From assembly GCA_024542975.1 (NCBI GenBank), contig JAMXCZ010000004.1, forward strand, positions 1 to 57,025: a stretch of DNA of 57,025 nucleotides, given 5' to 3'. The notes beneath the pieces were generated by a model, which made no database searches, was not told the DNA's origin, and saw nothing but the letters and a program-made list of their open reading frames with translations. Origin of the DNA: Candidatus Omnitrophota bacterium (lineage in GTDB: Bacteria; Omnitrophota; Gorgyraeia; JABMRN01; RBG-13-46-9). Each line of letters opens with the position of its first letter. Position 1 is the first letter of the stretch. Position numbers and translations under genes: made by a program. Of the stretch, positions 8,865 through 17,937 are shown piece by piece.

Positions 8865-9860
8865 TTACGGTAATTTCCTCAATATCGTATTCTTCAAAAT
8901 TACTTCGAGAAGCAAAAGGGCAAGGGCAAAAATGAGCGCGCCGGAAAAGAGCTCCTCAAATTTGCGAAAACCCGTTTCCTCGACCTTCGTTTTTTCCAGT
9001 TTATCTATTTCGGTATATATTTCCTTGAGCGATTCGGTATCCGTTGCCCTGAAATACATGCCGCCGGTCTTCCGGGCGATCTCTTTGAGCGCGGTATCAT
9101 CTATGGGTATTTTCATATTCTGGTAAAAAAGCCTGCCTCGCCTTCCACGCACCGGATAGGGCGCAAGGCCTTTTGTGCCGGCGCCGATGGTATAAATTTT
9201 TACACCCATCGCCTTGGCCGCCTCTGCCGCGCGGAGGGGGGGGATTTTACCGGCATTATTTATCCCGTCGGTCAGAAGTATGATGACCTTGCTCTCGGCT
9301 TCTGTGTCTTTCAGGCGGGCGAGGGATGAGGCTAGCGCCGATCCGATGGCCGTCCCGTCTTCGATCGAACCGATCTTGACCCTTTCGAGATTTTTGATAA
9401 GCCAGTTATAATCCAGTGTAAGAGGACAGACTGTATAAGCGCGCCCCGCAAAGGCTACAATGGCAATGCGGTCGGATTTTCTCCTTCTTATAAAATCCTC
9501 GACAGCCATTTTTACGGCAACAAGGCGATTTTTCCGCCTGCCGTTAACGGTAAAGTCTTCCGCGAGCATGCTTCCGGATGAATCTATGGCGAGGGCAATG
9601 TCAATGCCTTCTGAGTAGATTTTTGTCTCTTCCGATACACTTTGTGGCCTTGCAAGGGCAATAAAAACCAGGGCCACGGCGAGCCCCCTTACGAAAACGA
9701 TATTGCGCATGGCCCGAAGCCTCATGGTAGGCGCCGGAACCCCCATGAGTTCCTTTGAGGAAAACTCTATGTTGGAAGAGATGCGCCGTTTTTTAATAAA
9801 ATAAATAAATGCAAGCGCTACGGGGATTAAAAATAAGATCCACGGGTCCTTAAAAATCAT
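8865..9860 (-). CDS. VWA domain protein, BatA-like
   Basis: DIALAIDSSGSMLAEDFTVNGRRKNRLVAVK, VIILLTDGINNAGKIPP. Confidence 0.85.
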   Translation of the reverse strand: MIFKDPWILFLIPVALAFIYFIKKRRISSNIEFSSKELMGVPAPTMRLRAMRNIVFVRGLAVALVFIALARPQSVSEETKIYSEGIDIALAIDSSGSMLAEDFTVNGRRKNRLVAVKMAVEDFIRRRKSDRIAIVAFAGRAYTVCPLTLDYNWLIKNLERVKIGSIEDGTAIGSALASSLARLKDTEAESKVIILLTDGINNAGKIPPLRAAEAAKAMGVKIYTIGAGTKGLAPYPVRGRRGRLFYQNMKIPIDDTALKEIARKTGGMYFRATDTESLKEIYTEIDKLEKTKVEETGFRKFEELFSGALIFALALLLLEVILKNTILRKLP

Positions 9861-10411
9861 ACTACCGCTACTTCTTCCGGTTCTTTGGGAACGGGTTTTG
9901 TTTCATCGATAATTTTTTTTGCGCTTATCATGCTCTCGCCGCTTTCTTTCCGGCTTGGGCCGTATTTTGCGAATTTTACCGCATCGCACAGGACTAAAAA
10001 TTCCTTAAGCAGGTTCTTGTGTGGTCCCGAAAGGGCATCTGAATTCCTTAAGAAATGCAAAAATTCCTCGGTAGTCATCTCCGGGGCGCGTATAGCGAAT
10101 CTCCCCTCGGTATATACCCTCACTATGCCGGAAAGGCCGGAATAATATTCTTTCATCTTGCCGTGGGACGGCAAGTCCTGCGATTTTAATCTGCTGAGCG
10201 CCTCACATGCAATCTCGTAGGGCGTTTTGGGAGGGGCCAAGGGGATAGTTTTATTTTTTTTGTATTTTTTATAAAGAAAATTTGCCAGGAATGCGATGAG
10301 TGCCAGAGCGCCCGCTGTAGCGAGCAGGATAAGAAAAAAGTAACTTCCTTTGAAATAGACGGGCGGCTTTATGTCCCTTATGTCGGCTGCAAGAGCAAAA
10401 AGTACCGTCAT
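9857..10411 (-). CDS. Bat-operon membrane protein of unknown function (DUF4381-like position)
   Basis: One TM segment near N-terminus, located between DUF58 and BatA genes with overlapping ends. Confidence 0.55.
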   Translation of the reverse strand: MTVLFALAADIRDIKPPVYFKGSYFFLILLATAGALALIAFLANFLYKKYKKNKTIPLAPPKTPYEIACEALSRLKSQDLPSHGKMKEYYSGLSGIVRVYTEGRFAIRAPEMTTEEFLHFLRNSDALSGPHKNLLKEFLVLCDAVKFAKYGPSRKESGESMISAKKIIDETKPVPKEPEEVAVV

Positions 10412-10420
10412 TTGCTTCCT

Positions 10421-11299
10421 CTATCTGGATCTTCTTTCTCTCGCTTTAAAAAATTTCACCAGTTCCACGGTATATGGCTCGTCGGTGCGGATATTGATGC
10501 TATCTACGTTTATGGAGCGGAGAAGCTTTTTGCGCCCGGCCTCCCTTCGGAGCGCCTCGTCCTTGTAACGCTTCCTGAAAGAAGCATCCCCGGTGTCAAC
10601 AGAAAATCCCTCTCCGGTTTCCCTGTCCCCGAAACGCGCAATACCTATGTCGGGTAGCTCCATCTCTCTGGGGTCCGTAATACTTATTGCAACGATATCG
10701 TGGCGTTTATTTGAAACGGAAAGCGTCTTTTTGAATCCCTTGTCAAGAAAATCAGAAATTACAAAGGCGATAGCCTTGCGTTTCATGACGCGGTTTAAGT
10801 ATTCTACGGCATTCGTGATATCCGTACCGCGGCCTTCGGGTTTAAAATAAAGCGCCTCCCTTATAACCCTCAAAACGTGGCGAAGCCCCTTTCTCGGGGG
10901 AATAAATTTCTCTATTCTGTCTGTAAAAATTATAAGCCCGACTTTGTCGTTGTTTCGTATAGCGGAAAATGCAAGAATCGAACAGAGTTCCGCTGCGCAC
11001 TCGGCCTTAAGCTGTTTTGTCGACCCGAAATGGCAGGAACCGGAAGCATCGAGTAGAAGCATCACGGTAAGTTCGCGCTCCTCAATAAACTTCTTAACGT
11101 ACGCCTCGCCCATGCGCGCGGTAACGTTCCAGTCGATAGAGCGTATTTCATCGCCGGGTAAATACTTGCGTACCTCGGAAAATTCTATGCCGCTGCCCTT
11201 GAAAACACTCTGATACTGCCCCGCAAATACATCGGTCACCATGCGCGAGGTAGTGATCTGGATCTTGCGTATCTTCCTGAGCACTTCTCCGGGTATCAT
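10421..11299 (-). CDS. DUF58 domain-containing protein
   Basis: FSEVRKYLPGDEIRSIDWNVTARMGEAYVKKFIEERELTVMLLLDASGSCHFG. Confidence 0.9.
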   Translation of the reverse strand: MIPGEVLRKIRKIQITTSRMVTDVFAGQYQSVFKGSGIEFSEVRKYLPGDEIRSIDWNVTARMGEAYVKKFIEERELTVMLLLDASGSCHFGSTKQLKAECAAELCSILAFSAIRNNDKVGLIIFTDRIEKFIPPRKGLRHVLRVIREALYFKPEGRGTDITNAVEYLNRVMKRKAIAFVISDFLDKGFKKTLSVSNKRHDIVAISITDPREMELPDIGIARFGDRETGEGFSVDTGDASFRKRYKDEALRREAGRKKLLRSINVDSINIRTDEPYTVELVKFFKARERRSR

Positions 11300-11303
11300 C
11301 GTT

Positions 11304-12296
11304 TTATGGAACCTCGATCTCGTCGAAAATTCGTTTTATTATATCTTCGGAGGTTTTTTCTTCGGCTTCAGCTTCATAGCTTACGATTACGCGGTGGCGC
11401 AGGACATCCATGCCTATGCTTTTTACGTCCTGCGGGGTTACGTAGCCCCTGCCCTGGATAAACGCGTAGGCCTTCGACGCCACGGTTAGGTAGATGCTGG
11501 CCCGCGGGGACGCGCCATACTGTATCAGATTGGTGAATTCGTCAAGTCCGTAATTTTTCGGGTCCCTGGTGGCAAAAACGATGTCGAGAATGTATTTTTC
11601 TATCTTTTCATCCATGTAGACCTGGTCTACGACTCCTCTTGCGCGCAGTATATCTTTGGGTTTTACCACAGGCTTCGAGGTGATCTGTTTATTCGTAAAA
11701 CTCATTTTTTTAAGGATTGCGTGCTCCTCTTCTTTATTCGGGTAGCTAACGTTAAGTTTCAACATGAAGCGGTCGATCTGCGCTTCGGGCAACGGATATG
11801 TTCCCTCCTGCTCGATGGGATTTTCCGTAGCCATAACAAGAAAAGGATCCTCCAGCTTAAAAGTATTTGTCCCTATCGTCACCTGGCGCTCCTGCATGGC
11901 CTCGAGAAGGGCGCTTTGCACTTTTGCCGGAGCGCGGTTGATCTCGTCGGCAAGAATGATGTTGGCAAAGATCGGGCCTTTCTTGGTCGTGAAGTTTCCA
12001 TCTTTCGGATTGTAGACAAGTGTCCCGATTAAATCGGCAGGTAAAAGATCCGGGGTAAACTGCAGCCTCTGAAATTTTGTATCGATCGCCTGGGCAAGGG
12101 TTTTGACCGAAAGCGTTTTTGCAAGGCCCGGAACGCCTTCGATCAGTATATGCCCATTCGCGAGGAGCCCAACGAGAAGTCTCTCGATTAAATATTTCTG
12201 TCCTACGATTACTTTGCCCATCTCTATCTTAAGGACTTCTACAAATGCGCTTTCTTTTTTTACCTTCTCGTTAATCGCAGTAATTCCTTCACGCAT
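11304..12296 (-). CDS. MoxR family AAA ATPase
   Basis: LLANGHILIEGVPGLAKTLSVKTLAQAI, ADEINRAPAKVQSALLEAMQERQVTIG, ATENPIEQEGTYPLPEAQIDRF; ATG at 12296 preferred to the longer ORF start. Confidence 0.92.
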   Translation of the reverse strand: MREGITAINEKVKKESAFVEVLKIEMGKVIVGQKYLIERLLVGLLANGHILIEGVPGLAKTLSVKTLAQAIDTKFQRLQFTPDLLPADLIGTLVYNPKDGNFTTKKGPIFANIILADEINRAPAKVQSALLEAMQERQVTIGTNTFKLEDPFLVMATENPIEQEGTYPLPEAQIDRFMLKLNVSYPNKEEEHAILKKMSFTNKQITSKPVVKPKDILRARGVVDQVYMDEKIEKYILDIVFATRDPKNYGLDEFTNLIQYGASPRASIYLTVASKAYAFIQGRGYVTPQDVKSIGMDVLRHRVIVSYEAEAEEKTSEDIIKRIFDEIEVP

Positions 12297-12312
12297 CTTA
12301 ACCTCCTCCTTT

Positions 12313-12972
12313 TTATTTAACAATTATAATAAGATCCCCGGCGTGGCCGCAATGGAGGCATATCTTGCCCTGGCCGCGTATCCGCAATTTTTCCCCGGAA
12401 CGCGTTGCCGGTTTTATCTTAAGGGTGATCTTTTTTCCGTCATGCTTAAATAAAACCTCTCCGCCTTTTTGGGCTACATGCTGCGGCACAGCGAGGGTGG
12501 CGGTTATGTCCGTGTCTTCCTGAGCGGGCGCGTAAGAGGTATCCGGCTCCCTATTTCCATAAATGTATTCCGTATGAACACCACCCCCGCCCATATGTTG
12601 AAAAGCGTCGAATATATCGTCAAACATAAATCCGCCGGAAGCGGGCCTTCCGGTTCTCCGGCCTGCGCGACCGGATCCGCCAAAAGCTTTGAGTATCTCG
12701 TCAAAATCGAAGCCTTGCGCGCCGCGAAAATTGCCGCCCGGGGCGCGCCCGAATCCATGCCGGTAAGAATCGTATTCAACGCGCCTTTTTTCGTCCCCGA
12801 GGACATAGTAGGCTTCCGAAATTTCTTTAAAGCGTTCTTCGGCCGCTTTTGAATTTTTCTGGTTTTTGTCGGGGTGATATTTGAAGGCGAGGCGCCTGTA
12901 TGCCTTTTTGATCTCGGCTGCGCCCGCTTTTTCGGAAACACCCATTGTGGCGTAATAGTCTTTACCGGTCAT
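12313..12972 (-). CDS. J-domain protein (DnaJ/CbpA-like) with shortened C-terminus
   Basis: [35 protein letters not shown]-rich linker, a single short CTD-like segment. Confidence 0.85.
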   Translation of the reverse strand: MTGKDYYATMGVSEKAGAAEIKKAYRRLAFKYHPDKNQKNSKAAEERFKEISEAYYVLGDEKRRVEYDSYRHGFGRAPGGNFRGAQGFDFDEILKAFGGSGRAGRRTGRPASGGFMFDDIFDAFQHMGGGGVHTEYIYGNREPDTSYAPAQEDTDITATLAVPQHVAQKGGEVLFKHDGKKITLKIKPATRSGEKLRIRGQGKICLHCGHAGDLIIIVK

Positions 12973-12984
12973 ATCTTTCGCCTC

Positions 12985-13623
12985 CTAAATCAGCCTTACA
13001 AAAATACAAGACGCAAGCTCTCTGTCGATGGCAAATTGACTCTTCCCAATTTGAAATACATAAGTAGGGAATCTCTGAACAAGAGAAATCTCGATATTCG
13101 GGAGGGCTCCCATTACAATGATTTTCTGCAAAGCGCTCCTGTTTTCCGTATGCAGATAAGAAATCTTCGCTTTTTTGTTTACGGCGAGCTCCGAAAGAGG
13201 CATTATAATTTTACCCGGCAAGGCTTTAATATCCCGGCAGCATTTTCCTTCCGGAATGGGCCTTCCGTGCGGGCAAGTCTTGGGATGCCCCAACAGCGTG
13301 CAGATATTGTCGTCCAATCCCTTGTGAAGCAAGTGCTCAAACTTGCAGCTCGTGTCGTGGACCATGCCTTTTTTCACGTAAAGAATATCGACAAAAAGCC
13401 TCTCAGCCAGCCTGTGCCGCCGGACACAGCTTCTCGCTTCCTCCGAGCCGGAGTGGGTTAAGGTAGCGGCGCGCTCGACAATGTTAACATACCCTAAATC
13501 GACTAATTTGCTTAAGTTGTCCTTGTCCTTCAATATGCCCGGATTACATGAGGGTTTTTTACGCTCTTTTAGTTCTATCCAGAGTGTTTCGAGTATCTCT
13601 TCGGCGCCTTCTGTGAGTGGCAT
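12985..13623 (-). CDS. DtxR-family metal-dependent regulator with C-terminal FeoA-like domain
   Basis: LTHSGSEEARSCVRRHRLAERLFVDILYVKKGMVHDTSCKFEHLL..LGHPKTCPHGRPIP; C-term PLSELAVNKKAKISYLHTENRSALQKIIVMGALPNIEISLVQR FeoA-like. Confidence 0.85.
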   Translation of the reverse strand: MPLTEGAEEILETLWIELKERKKPSCNPGILKDKDNLSKLVDLGYVNIVERAATLTHSGSEEARSCVRRHRLAERLFVDILYVKKGMVHDTSCKFEHLLHKGLDDNICTLLGHPKTCPHGRPIPEGKCCRDIKALPGKIIMPLSELAVNKKAKISYLHTENRSALQKIIVMGALPNIEISLVQRFPTYVFQIGKSQFAIDRELASCIFVRLI

Positions 13624-13802
13624 TATTGCTTTCTCCTATTCTTTTTCTTTAATTTCTTGTTACGTTTGGGCTCGAGCGCAAGCTCAAAACCGCAGTTGGG
13701 GCATTTTATAAGCTTGCATCCTTTAAAGAAACTGCATTTCGTGCATGCGGAGTGCGCATCCTCTTCGGTGAATTGCAAGCCGCACAAAGAACACTTAATC
13801 AT
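13623..13802 (-). CDS. Small Cys-rich protein between feoB and dtxR
   Basis: Manual translation MIKCSLCGLQFTEEDAHSACTKCSFFKGCKLIKCPNCGFELALEPKRNKKLKKKNRRKQ*; start overlaps feoB stop, stop overlaps dtxR start. Confidence 0.75.
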   Translation of the reverse strand: MIKCSLCGLQFTEEDAHSACTKCSFFKGCKLIKCPNCGFELALEPKRNKKLKKKNRRKQ

Positions 13803-15247
13803 AACGCCACTCCGGTCTTAGTCAAGATAAAATTCAAAATATACGCGGCGCTGAATGAGAAAAATAATATGAATGCCGAGATACCGAAGCCCATCTTCCA
13901 TCCGCGCTCCCTCACATTCATCAAAAACTGCGCTATGCACGGCAAAAAAAGCGTCAAGGCCACGCAGGCAACCACAAGTTCGACCCCATCCAGATATCCG
14001 CGCTTCGTAAGATCGTAAAGCCCGGCAGCGCCATAATCCCGCCTGAAAAACCCAAAGAGAAATACCGACGCTGCTTCAGGCGGCAGCCCGATCAGCTTCA
14101 CGGGTTTTTTTAAAATATTTATGAAGATGTTGAACAGGCCCGTCAGTTGCCCGAACCATATAAGAACGCTTGCCGTCAAAAAAAGCGGCAACACTTCCTT
14201 GAAATACCATTTCACCCTGACATAGGTTTTTGTAAGGACATTCGACAGTTTGGGAAGCCTTAGAGGAGGGATTTCCATGTAAAATGACGGACGCTCGCCC
14301 GGCAAGAGTTTAGCCGTAAGATATCCGACGAATAAAAATATAAGCACCACTGTTCCTGCCCAGATGAACATTGCGCGGGGCTTCCCCTCAAGAAGGGCAA
14401 GTATCACACCGAGCTGCGCCGAACAGGGGACAGCGAGCGCAAGAAGCATCGTCGATATTATGCGCTCTCTCTTGGTAGGGAGAGTCCTCGTAACCATCGT
14501 CGCCATCGTGTCACATCCTAAACCTAGAACCATCGGTATGACCGCCCGGCCGCTAAGCCCGATTTTCTTGAAAACCCTGTCAATAAGCATGGCGAGACGC
14601 GGAAGGTAGCCCGTGTCTTCGATTATTGAAAACACAATAAAGAAGAAAGTCACAAGAGGCAATATAAGCGCGACCGCGTACCTGAACCCGAGCGTAATCA
14701 GGCCGTATTCGCCCACAAAGAGATCCCTTAGTACTTCCCATGGAACGATTTTTGTGAAAATTCCTGTGATGAACGGATTGAGATACTTTTCAAAAATCGT
14801 CCCTTCCAAAAAATTAACAACTGTCCCCGCACCGAACTGCCCGACAAACTTGTATAATCCCCAGTAAAGAACGAAAAATAGTATGGGAAGCCCCGTTAGC
14901 GGGTTCATGGTCAGGCGGCTTAATTTTTCCCTGAAAGGCGCATTTCCTTTTTTTACCTTGACCACCCGGGCTGTAATCGCCTTTACCGCATTTTGCCTTT
15001 CAAGGGCAAGTTCATACGTAATGGGGTTTATATAGTGCGATTTGGCCTCGTTTAAAATATCATCTATCTTGCCCAGAGCCCCGGGTTCCTTCCTTTTTAC
15101 CATCTCCCTTATTTCCCGGTCGTCCTGGAGAAGTAAAAGCGCGATCGCCCTACGCGACAGGCCGTAATCGTCCTTTAGAAGGATTTCTATGGTCTCCACC
15201 GCTATCTCGATTGAATATTCAACCGGGCCCTTATAATCTTCTTTCAT
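13799..15247 (-). CDS. feoB: Ferrous iron transporter FeoB, membrane (C-terminal) part
   Basis: Many TM segments, VIPMVLGLGCDTMATMVTRTLPTKRERIISTMLLALAVPCSAQLGV, FeoB Gate-type motifs. Confidence 0.9.
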   Translation of the reverse strand: MKEDYKGPVEYSIEIAVETIEILLKDDYGLSRRAIALLLLQDDREIREMVKRKEPGALGKIDDILNEAKSHYINPITYELALERQNAVKAITARVVKVKKGNAPFREKLSRLTMNPLTGLPILFFVLYWGLYKFVGQFGAGTVVNFLEGTIFEKYLNPFITGIFTKIVPWEVLRDLFVGEYGLITLGFRYAVALILPLVTFFFIVFSIIEDTGYLPRLAMLIDRVFKKIGLSGRAVIPMVLGLGCDTMATMVTRTLPTKRERIISTMLLALAVPCSAQLGVILALLEGKPRAMFIWAGTVVLIFLFVGYLTAKLLPGERPSFYMEIPPLRLPKLSNVLTKTYVRVKWYFKEVLPLFLTASVLIWFGQLTGLFNIFINILKKPVKLIGLPPEAASVFLFGFFRRDYGAAGLYDLTKRGYLDGVELVVACVALTLFLPCIAQFLMNVRERGWKMGFGISAFILFFSFSAAYILNFILTKTGVAL

Positions 15248-15725
15248 GCGCAGATATCCTTTTCTTAAGGTCCTCTATCCCAATTCCTGCGGTGGACACT
15301 GTTTTCACTACGGGTATATTTAATTCTTTTTCTAAGAGGTGCGTATCTATGGTAACGCCTTCTTTCTCGGCTTCATCCATAATATTGAGGACAAGGAGAA
15401 CGCGTAGCGACGCCTCCACAAGCTGCAGGGTAAGGGAGAGCATCCTTTCCAAATTTTTACCGTCTATTACGTGTATAACAAAATCGGGCTTTTCGTTTAT
15501 GAGAATTCTTCTTGCTACCGCCTCCTCCTCGGTAATAGGGAGAAGCGAATACATGCCGGGCGTATCAATGACTTCGTATTTTACGTTGTCGATCAACGTC
15601 TCGCCCCTGGAAACTTCAACGGTAGTACCGGGGTAATTAGAAACGGTAACGTACCTTTTTGTAAGCACGTTAAATAAGACACTTTTGCCCACGTTTGGGT
15701 TTCCTACAATAGCGATTTTTTTCAT
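15231..15725 (-). CDS. feoB: FeoB N-terminal G-domain as a separate ORF
   Basis: KKIAIVGNPNVGKSVLFNVLTKRYVTVSNYPGTTVEVSRG, DTPGMYSLLPITEEE; ends 17 nt inside the next ORF. Confidence 0.9.
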   Translation of the reverse strand: MKKIAIVGNPNVGKSVLFNVLTKRYVTVSNYPGTTVEVSRGETLIDNVKYEVIDTPGMYSLLPITEEEAVARRILINEKPDFVIHVIDGKNLERMLSLTLQLVEASLRVLLVLNIMDEAEKEGVTIDTHLLEKELNIPVVKTVSTAGIGIEDLKKRISAHERRL

Positions 15726-15733
15726 GATTTTAT

Positions 15734-16177
15734 TTACGGTTTATGCTTTCTCCTTCGGCATCTCCTGCAGGTGCCGAATATTTCCATCCTGTGCCTTCGG
15801 GGCGTAAAATCGAATTTATTGCACAATTTATTCTGGAGTTTTTCGATTTCCGGATCCAGCGCTTCTACAAAACTCCCGCATTCGAGGCATACAAGGTGAT
15901 CGTGATGTTCGTGGCCGTACCTGCGCTCATATTTTACTATTTTGCCGCCGAGGTTAACCTCTTTGGCTATGCCCGCTTCGCGCAGGAGCTTCATGGTCCT
16001 GAACACCGTAGTATACCCTGCGCGCACAACCTTCTTTTTTGCGATATTATAGACACCCTCAACGGTTAAATGCCTTTTAGCGTCCAAAAAAACGCCGAGT
16101 ATTTCTCTCCTTTGCCTTGTCAGGCTAAGCCCCCGTTTTTCAAGAAACCCGGCAAAAACATCTTGAACATCACGCAT
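15734..16177 (-). CDS. Fur family transcriptional regulator (Fur1)
   Basis: RQRREILGVFLDAKRHLTVEGVYNIA, YGHEHHDHLVCLECGSFVEA, CRRCRRR. Confidence 0.9.
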   Translation of the reverse strand: MRDVQDVFAGFLEKRGLSLTRQRREILGVFLDAKRHLTVEGVYNIAKKKVVRAGYTTVFRTMKLLREAGIAKEVNLGGKIVKYERRYGHEHHDHLVCLECGSFVEALDPEIEKLQNKLCNKFDFTPRRHRMEIFGTCRRCRRRKHKP

Positions 16178-16191
16178 AAAAACACCTTTTT

Positions 16192-16214
16192 TTGAATTTG
16201 AATTTCAATTTCAA
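16192..16214. promoter_or_regulatory. Fur-box-like palindromic element upstream of fur1-feoB operon
   Basis: ttgaatttgaatttcaatttcaa immediately upstream of the ATG at 16177. Confidence 0.5.
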
Positions 16215-16251
16215 TTATATACCCAAACCACATCCCAGTCAAGCATTTTAT

Positions 16252-16263
16252 GGGGACGTCCCC
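16252..16263. repeat. ggggacgtcccc palindrome (REP-like GGGAC/GTCCC motif)
   Basis: Perfect 12-bp palindrome between convergent/serial genes. Confidence 0.4.
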
Positions 16264-16291
16264 TTTTGAATTGAGGCAAGAGGGAGGTGCT

Positions 16292-17089
16292 TTACTCGGG
16301 CTTGATGTTGAAGGGGAGTTTTAGCACGTTTTTTAGGTCTTCTGTGGTTTTTTGCAGTGTTTCTTTGGTTTCTTCTATTGTTTTTTTCGCTCGGGTTGCA
16401 ACAACCTCTACTGTATTCTGCGCTGTCGCAAGTGTATCGACGACTGCGCCTTTGAGCGCGCCCAAATCGAAGTCCGCCAGGCTCGCTATGGTAGTTTTGA
16501 CAAGCGCCTTTACGACTAAAAGCCTTATGACGCTTGAGGGATTTGTTATATTCGTATATCGCTCATTGATATTAGCGTCAAACTCTTTTACAAGCGGCGA
16601 GGCGCCTTTCGAATAATCCTTATAAATAACCTTTCCGATCTTAAGTTCCAGATTATCGATTTGAAAGTGCTTTGCCTTCCGTTTCTTTACGGGCTTTTTC
16701 TCTTTTTCTTGGCCCCCTACAACTTTAAGGGAGTTTATGTTAAGTTCGCCATTTTTGTTTTTTACGACTACAAATTTTCTAATGTTGATGCGCACATTAT
16801 CAAAGCGAACCTTTCCTTTTATTATGGCCGACAGATTATAGTCGATGTAGATTTCGGGGGCATCCAGCATTATCCTGTCTTTATAGCCTCTCGGATTAAA
16901 AAGGATGAGCCGGCGTATGCTGACAAACTGCCTTACAAGGCTCACCCGGAAGTTCCCCGTCTTAAGCGGAAGCCCTGTAAGCGCCTCTACTCCTTTCTCA
17001 AAGGACGTTTTGACAATAATATCCTTCGCAAGGCTAAGGACCGCTACAGCGACCACTAGGATAATCAAACGGGCCATTAAGGTTTTCAC
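16292..17089 (-). CDS. AsmA-like membrane-anchored protein
   Basis: N-terminal TM followed by FDNVRINIRKFVVVKNKNGELNINSLKVV, typical AsmA-like repeats. Confidence 0.6.
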   Translation of the reverse strand: MKTLMARLIILVVAVAVLSLAKDIIVKTSFEKGVEALTGLPLKTGNFRVSLVRQFVSIRRLILFNPRGYKDRIMLDAPEIYIDYNLSAIIKGKVRFDNVRINIRKFVVVKNKNGELNINSLKVVGGQEKEKKPVKKRKAKHFQIDNLELKIGKVIYKDYSKGASPLVKEFDANINERYTNITNPSSVIRLLVVKALVKTTIASLADFDLGALKGAVVDTLATAQNTVEVVATRAKKTIEETKETLQKTTEDLKNVLKLPFNIKPE

Positions 17090-17173
17090 TTTACGCTCCT
17101 CTCGGGAAAAGAAACAAAGCCCACACCTTAAAAAAGGTTGCAGGCTTTGTTTCCGGCCAATCCAATAATCCCT

Positions 17174-17353
17174 TTATTCCGGACGCATCTGGTTTTTATA
17201 GAAATCGTAGCACTTTTTACACACGCCGTTTGCTTCGACCCAACTTGGATGCTTCTTTTTTATCTCATTTACGATGTGTTCTTCGGTATGTGGCACTATA
17301 AATTGCAAACTCCTCGGCATTTGCTTATTACAGGTGGGGCAGACAAAATCCAT
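17174..17353 (-). CDS. Small Cys-containing protein
   Basis: Manual translation MDFVCPTCNKQMPRSLQFIVPHTEEHIVNEIKKKHPSWVEANGVCKKCYDFYKNQMRPE*; CxxC pairs. Confidence 0.6.
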   Translation of the reverse strand: MDFVCPTCNKQMPRSLQFIVPHTEEHIVNEIKKKHPSWVEANGVCKKCYDFYKNQMRPE

Positions 17354-17373
17354 ACGTTTATCTTCTCCTATTT

Positions 17374-17931
17374 TTAATTCAGGGAGATCCTGTTATCGTT
17401 TTCGTCGTAGGTATAACGCTCTTTGCCGTTCAGTTTATGCACCCTGACATCCACGACGCTAAGCTTGCCATTTTTGTTTTCGACATCGAGGTCCAAATCC
17501 AGGAATTCGCCTGTATTCACATCCGTAAAATCAGCGCAGGAATAGTAATAGTCACCCGTTTTCCCCACTCTCTCGTGAACTCTCACAAGGGCCAATTTTC
17601 GCGTAACTCCGGTTTCGGCATCGTATATCTCGAAGGTCCCGGTTGCGGCTGATTCTCCCAGGACGTGATTTTTCATCGTCCGGCGAATCTCATCGGCAGA
17701 CGGTTGTTTTGCTACGTTCGCTCCGCCGTGCTCCTTGCCACCATGTTCCTGCGTAACTCCACCGTGTTCCTGCGTAACCCCACCGTGTTCCTGTGTCTTA
17801 CCGCCATGCTCCTTGTCACCCTGCTCATGCGTAGCCCCGCCGTGTTCTTTACCGCCGTGCTCAGCTGCGCAGGAAGCCTGTGTCAGGCAAAATAATACCG
17901 CTACTGCCAGAAGAAAATATCTTATTTTCAT
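17374..17931 (-). CDS. Secreted protein with His/Gly-rich EHGG repeats
   Basis: Signal peptide then AAEHGGKEHGGATHEQGDKEHGGKTQEHGGVTQEHGGVTQEHGGKEHGG. Confidence 0.75.
   Translation of the reverse strand: MKIRYFLLAVAVLFCLTQASCAAEHGGKEHGGATHEQGDKEHGGKTQEHGGVTQEHGGVTQEHGGKEHGGANVAKQPSADEIRRTMKNHVLGESAATGTFEIYDAETGVTRKLALVRVHERVGKTGDYYYSCADFTDVNTGEFLDLDLDVENKNGKLSVVDVRVHKLNGKERYTYDENDNRISLN
17726..17866. repeat. Intragenic tandem repeats encoding EHGG units
   Basis: Repeated ccgtgttcctgcgtaaccccaccgtgttcctg-type units (24-nt periodicity in part). Confidence 0.75.
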
Positions 17932-17937
17932 CTTCTG

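Noticed and set aside
4338-12296. Bat operon as a novel system
   Set aside because: MoxR-DUF58-VWA-VWA-TPR-BatD-BatE is a well-known gene arrangement; nothing unusual beyond the E/K-rich linker.
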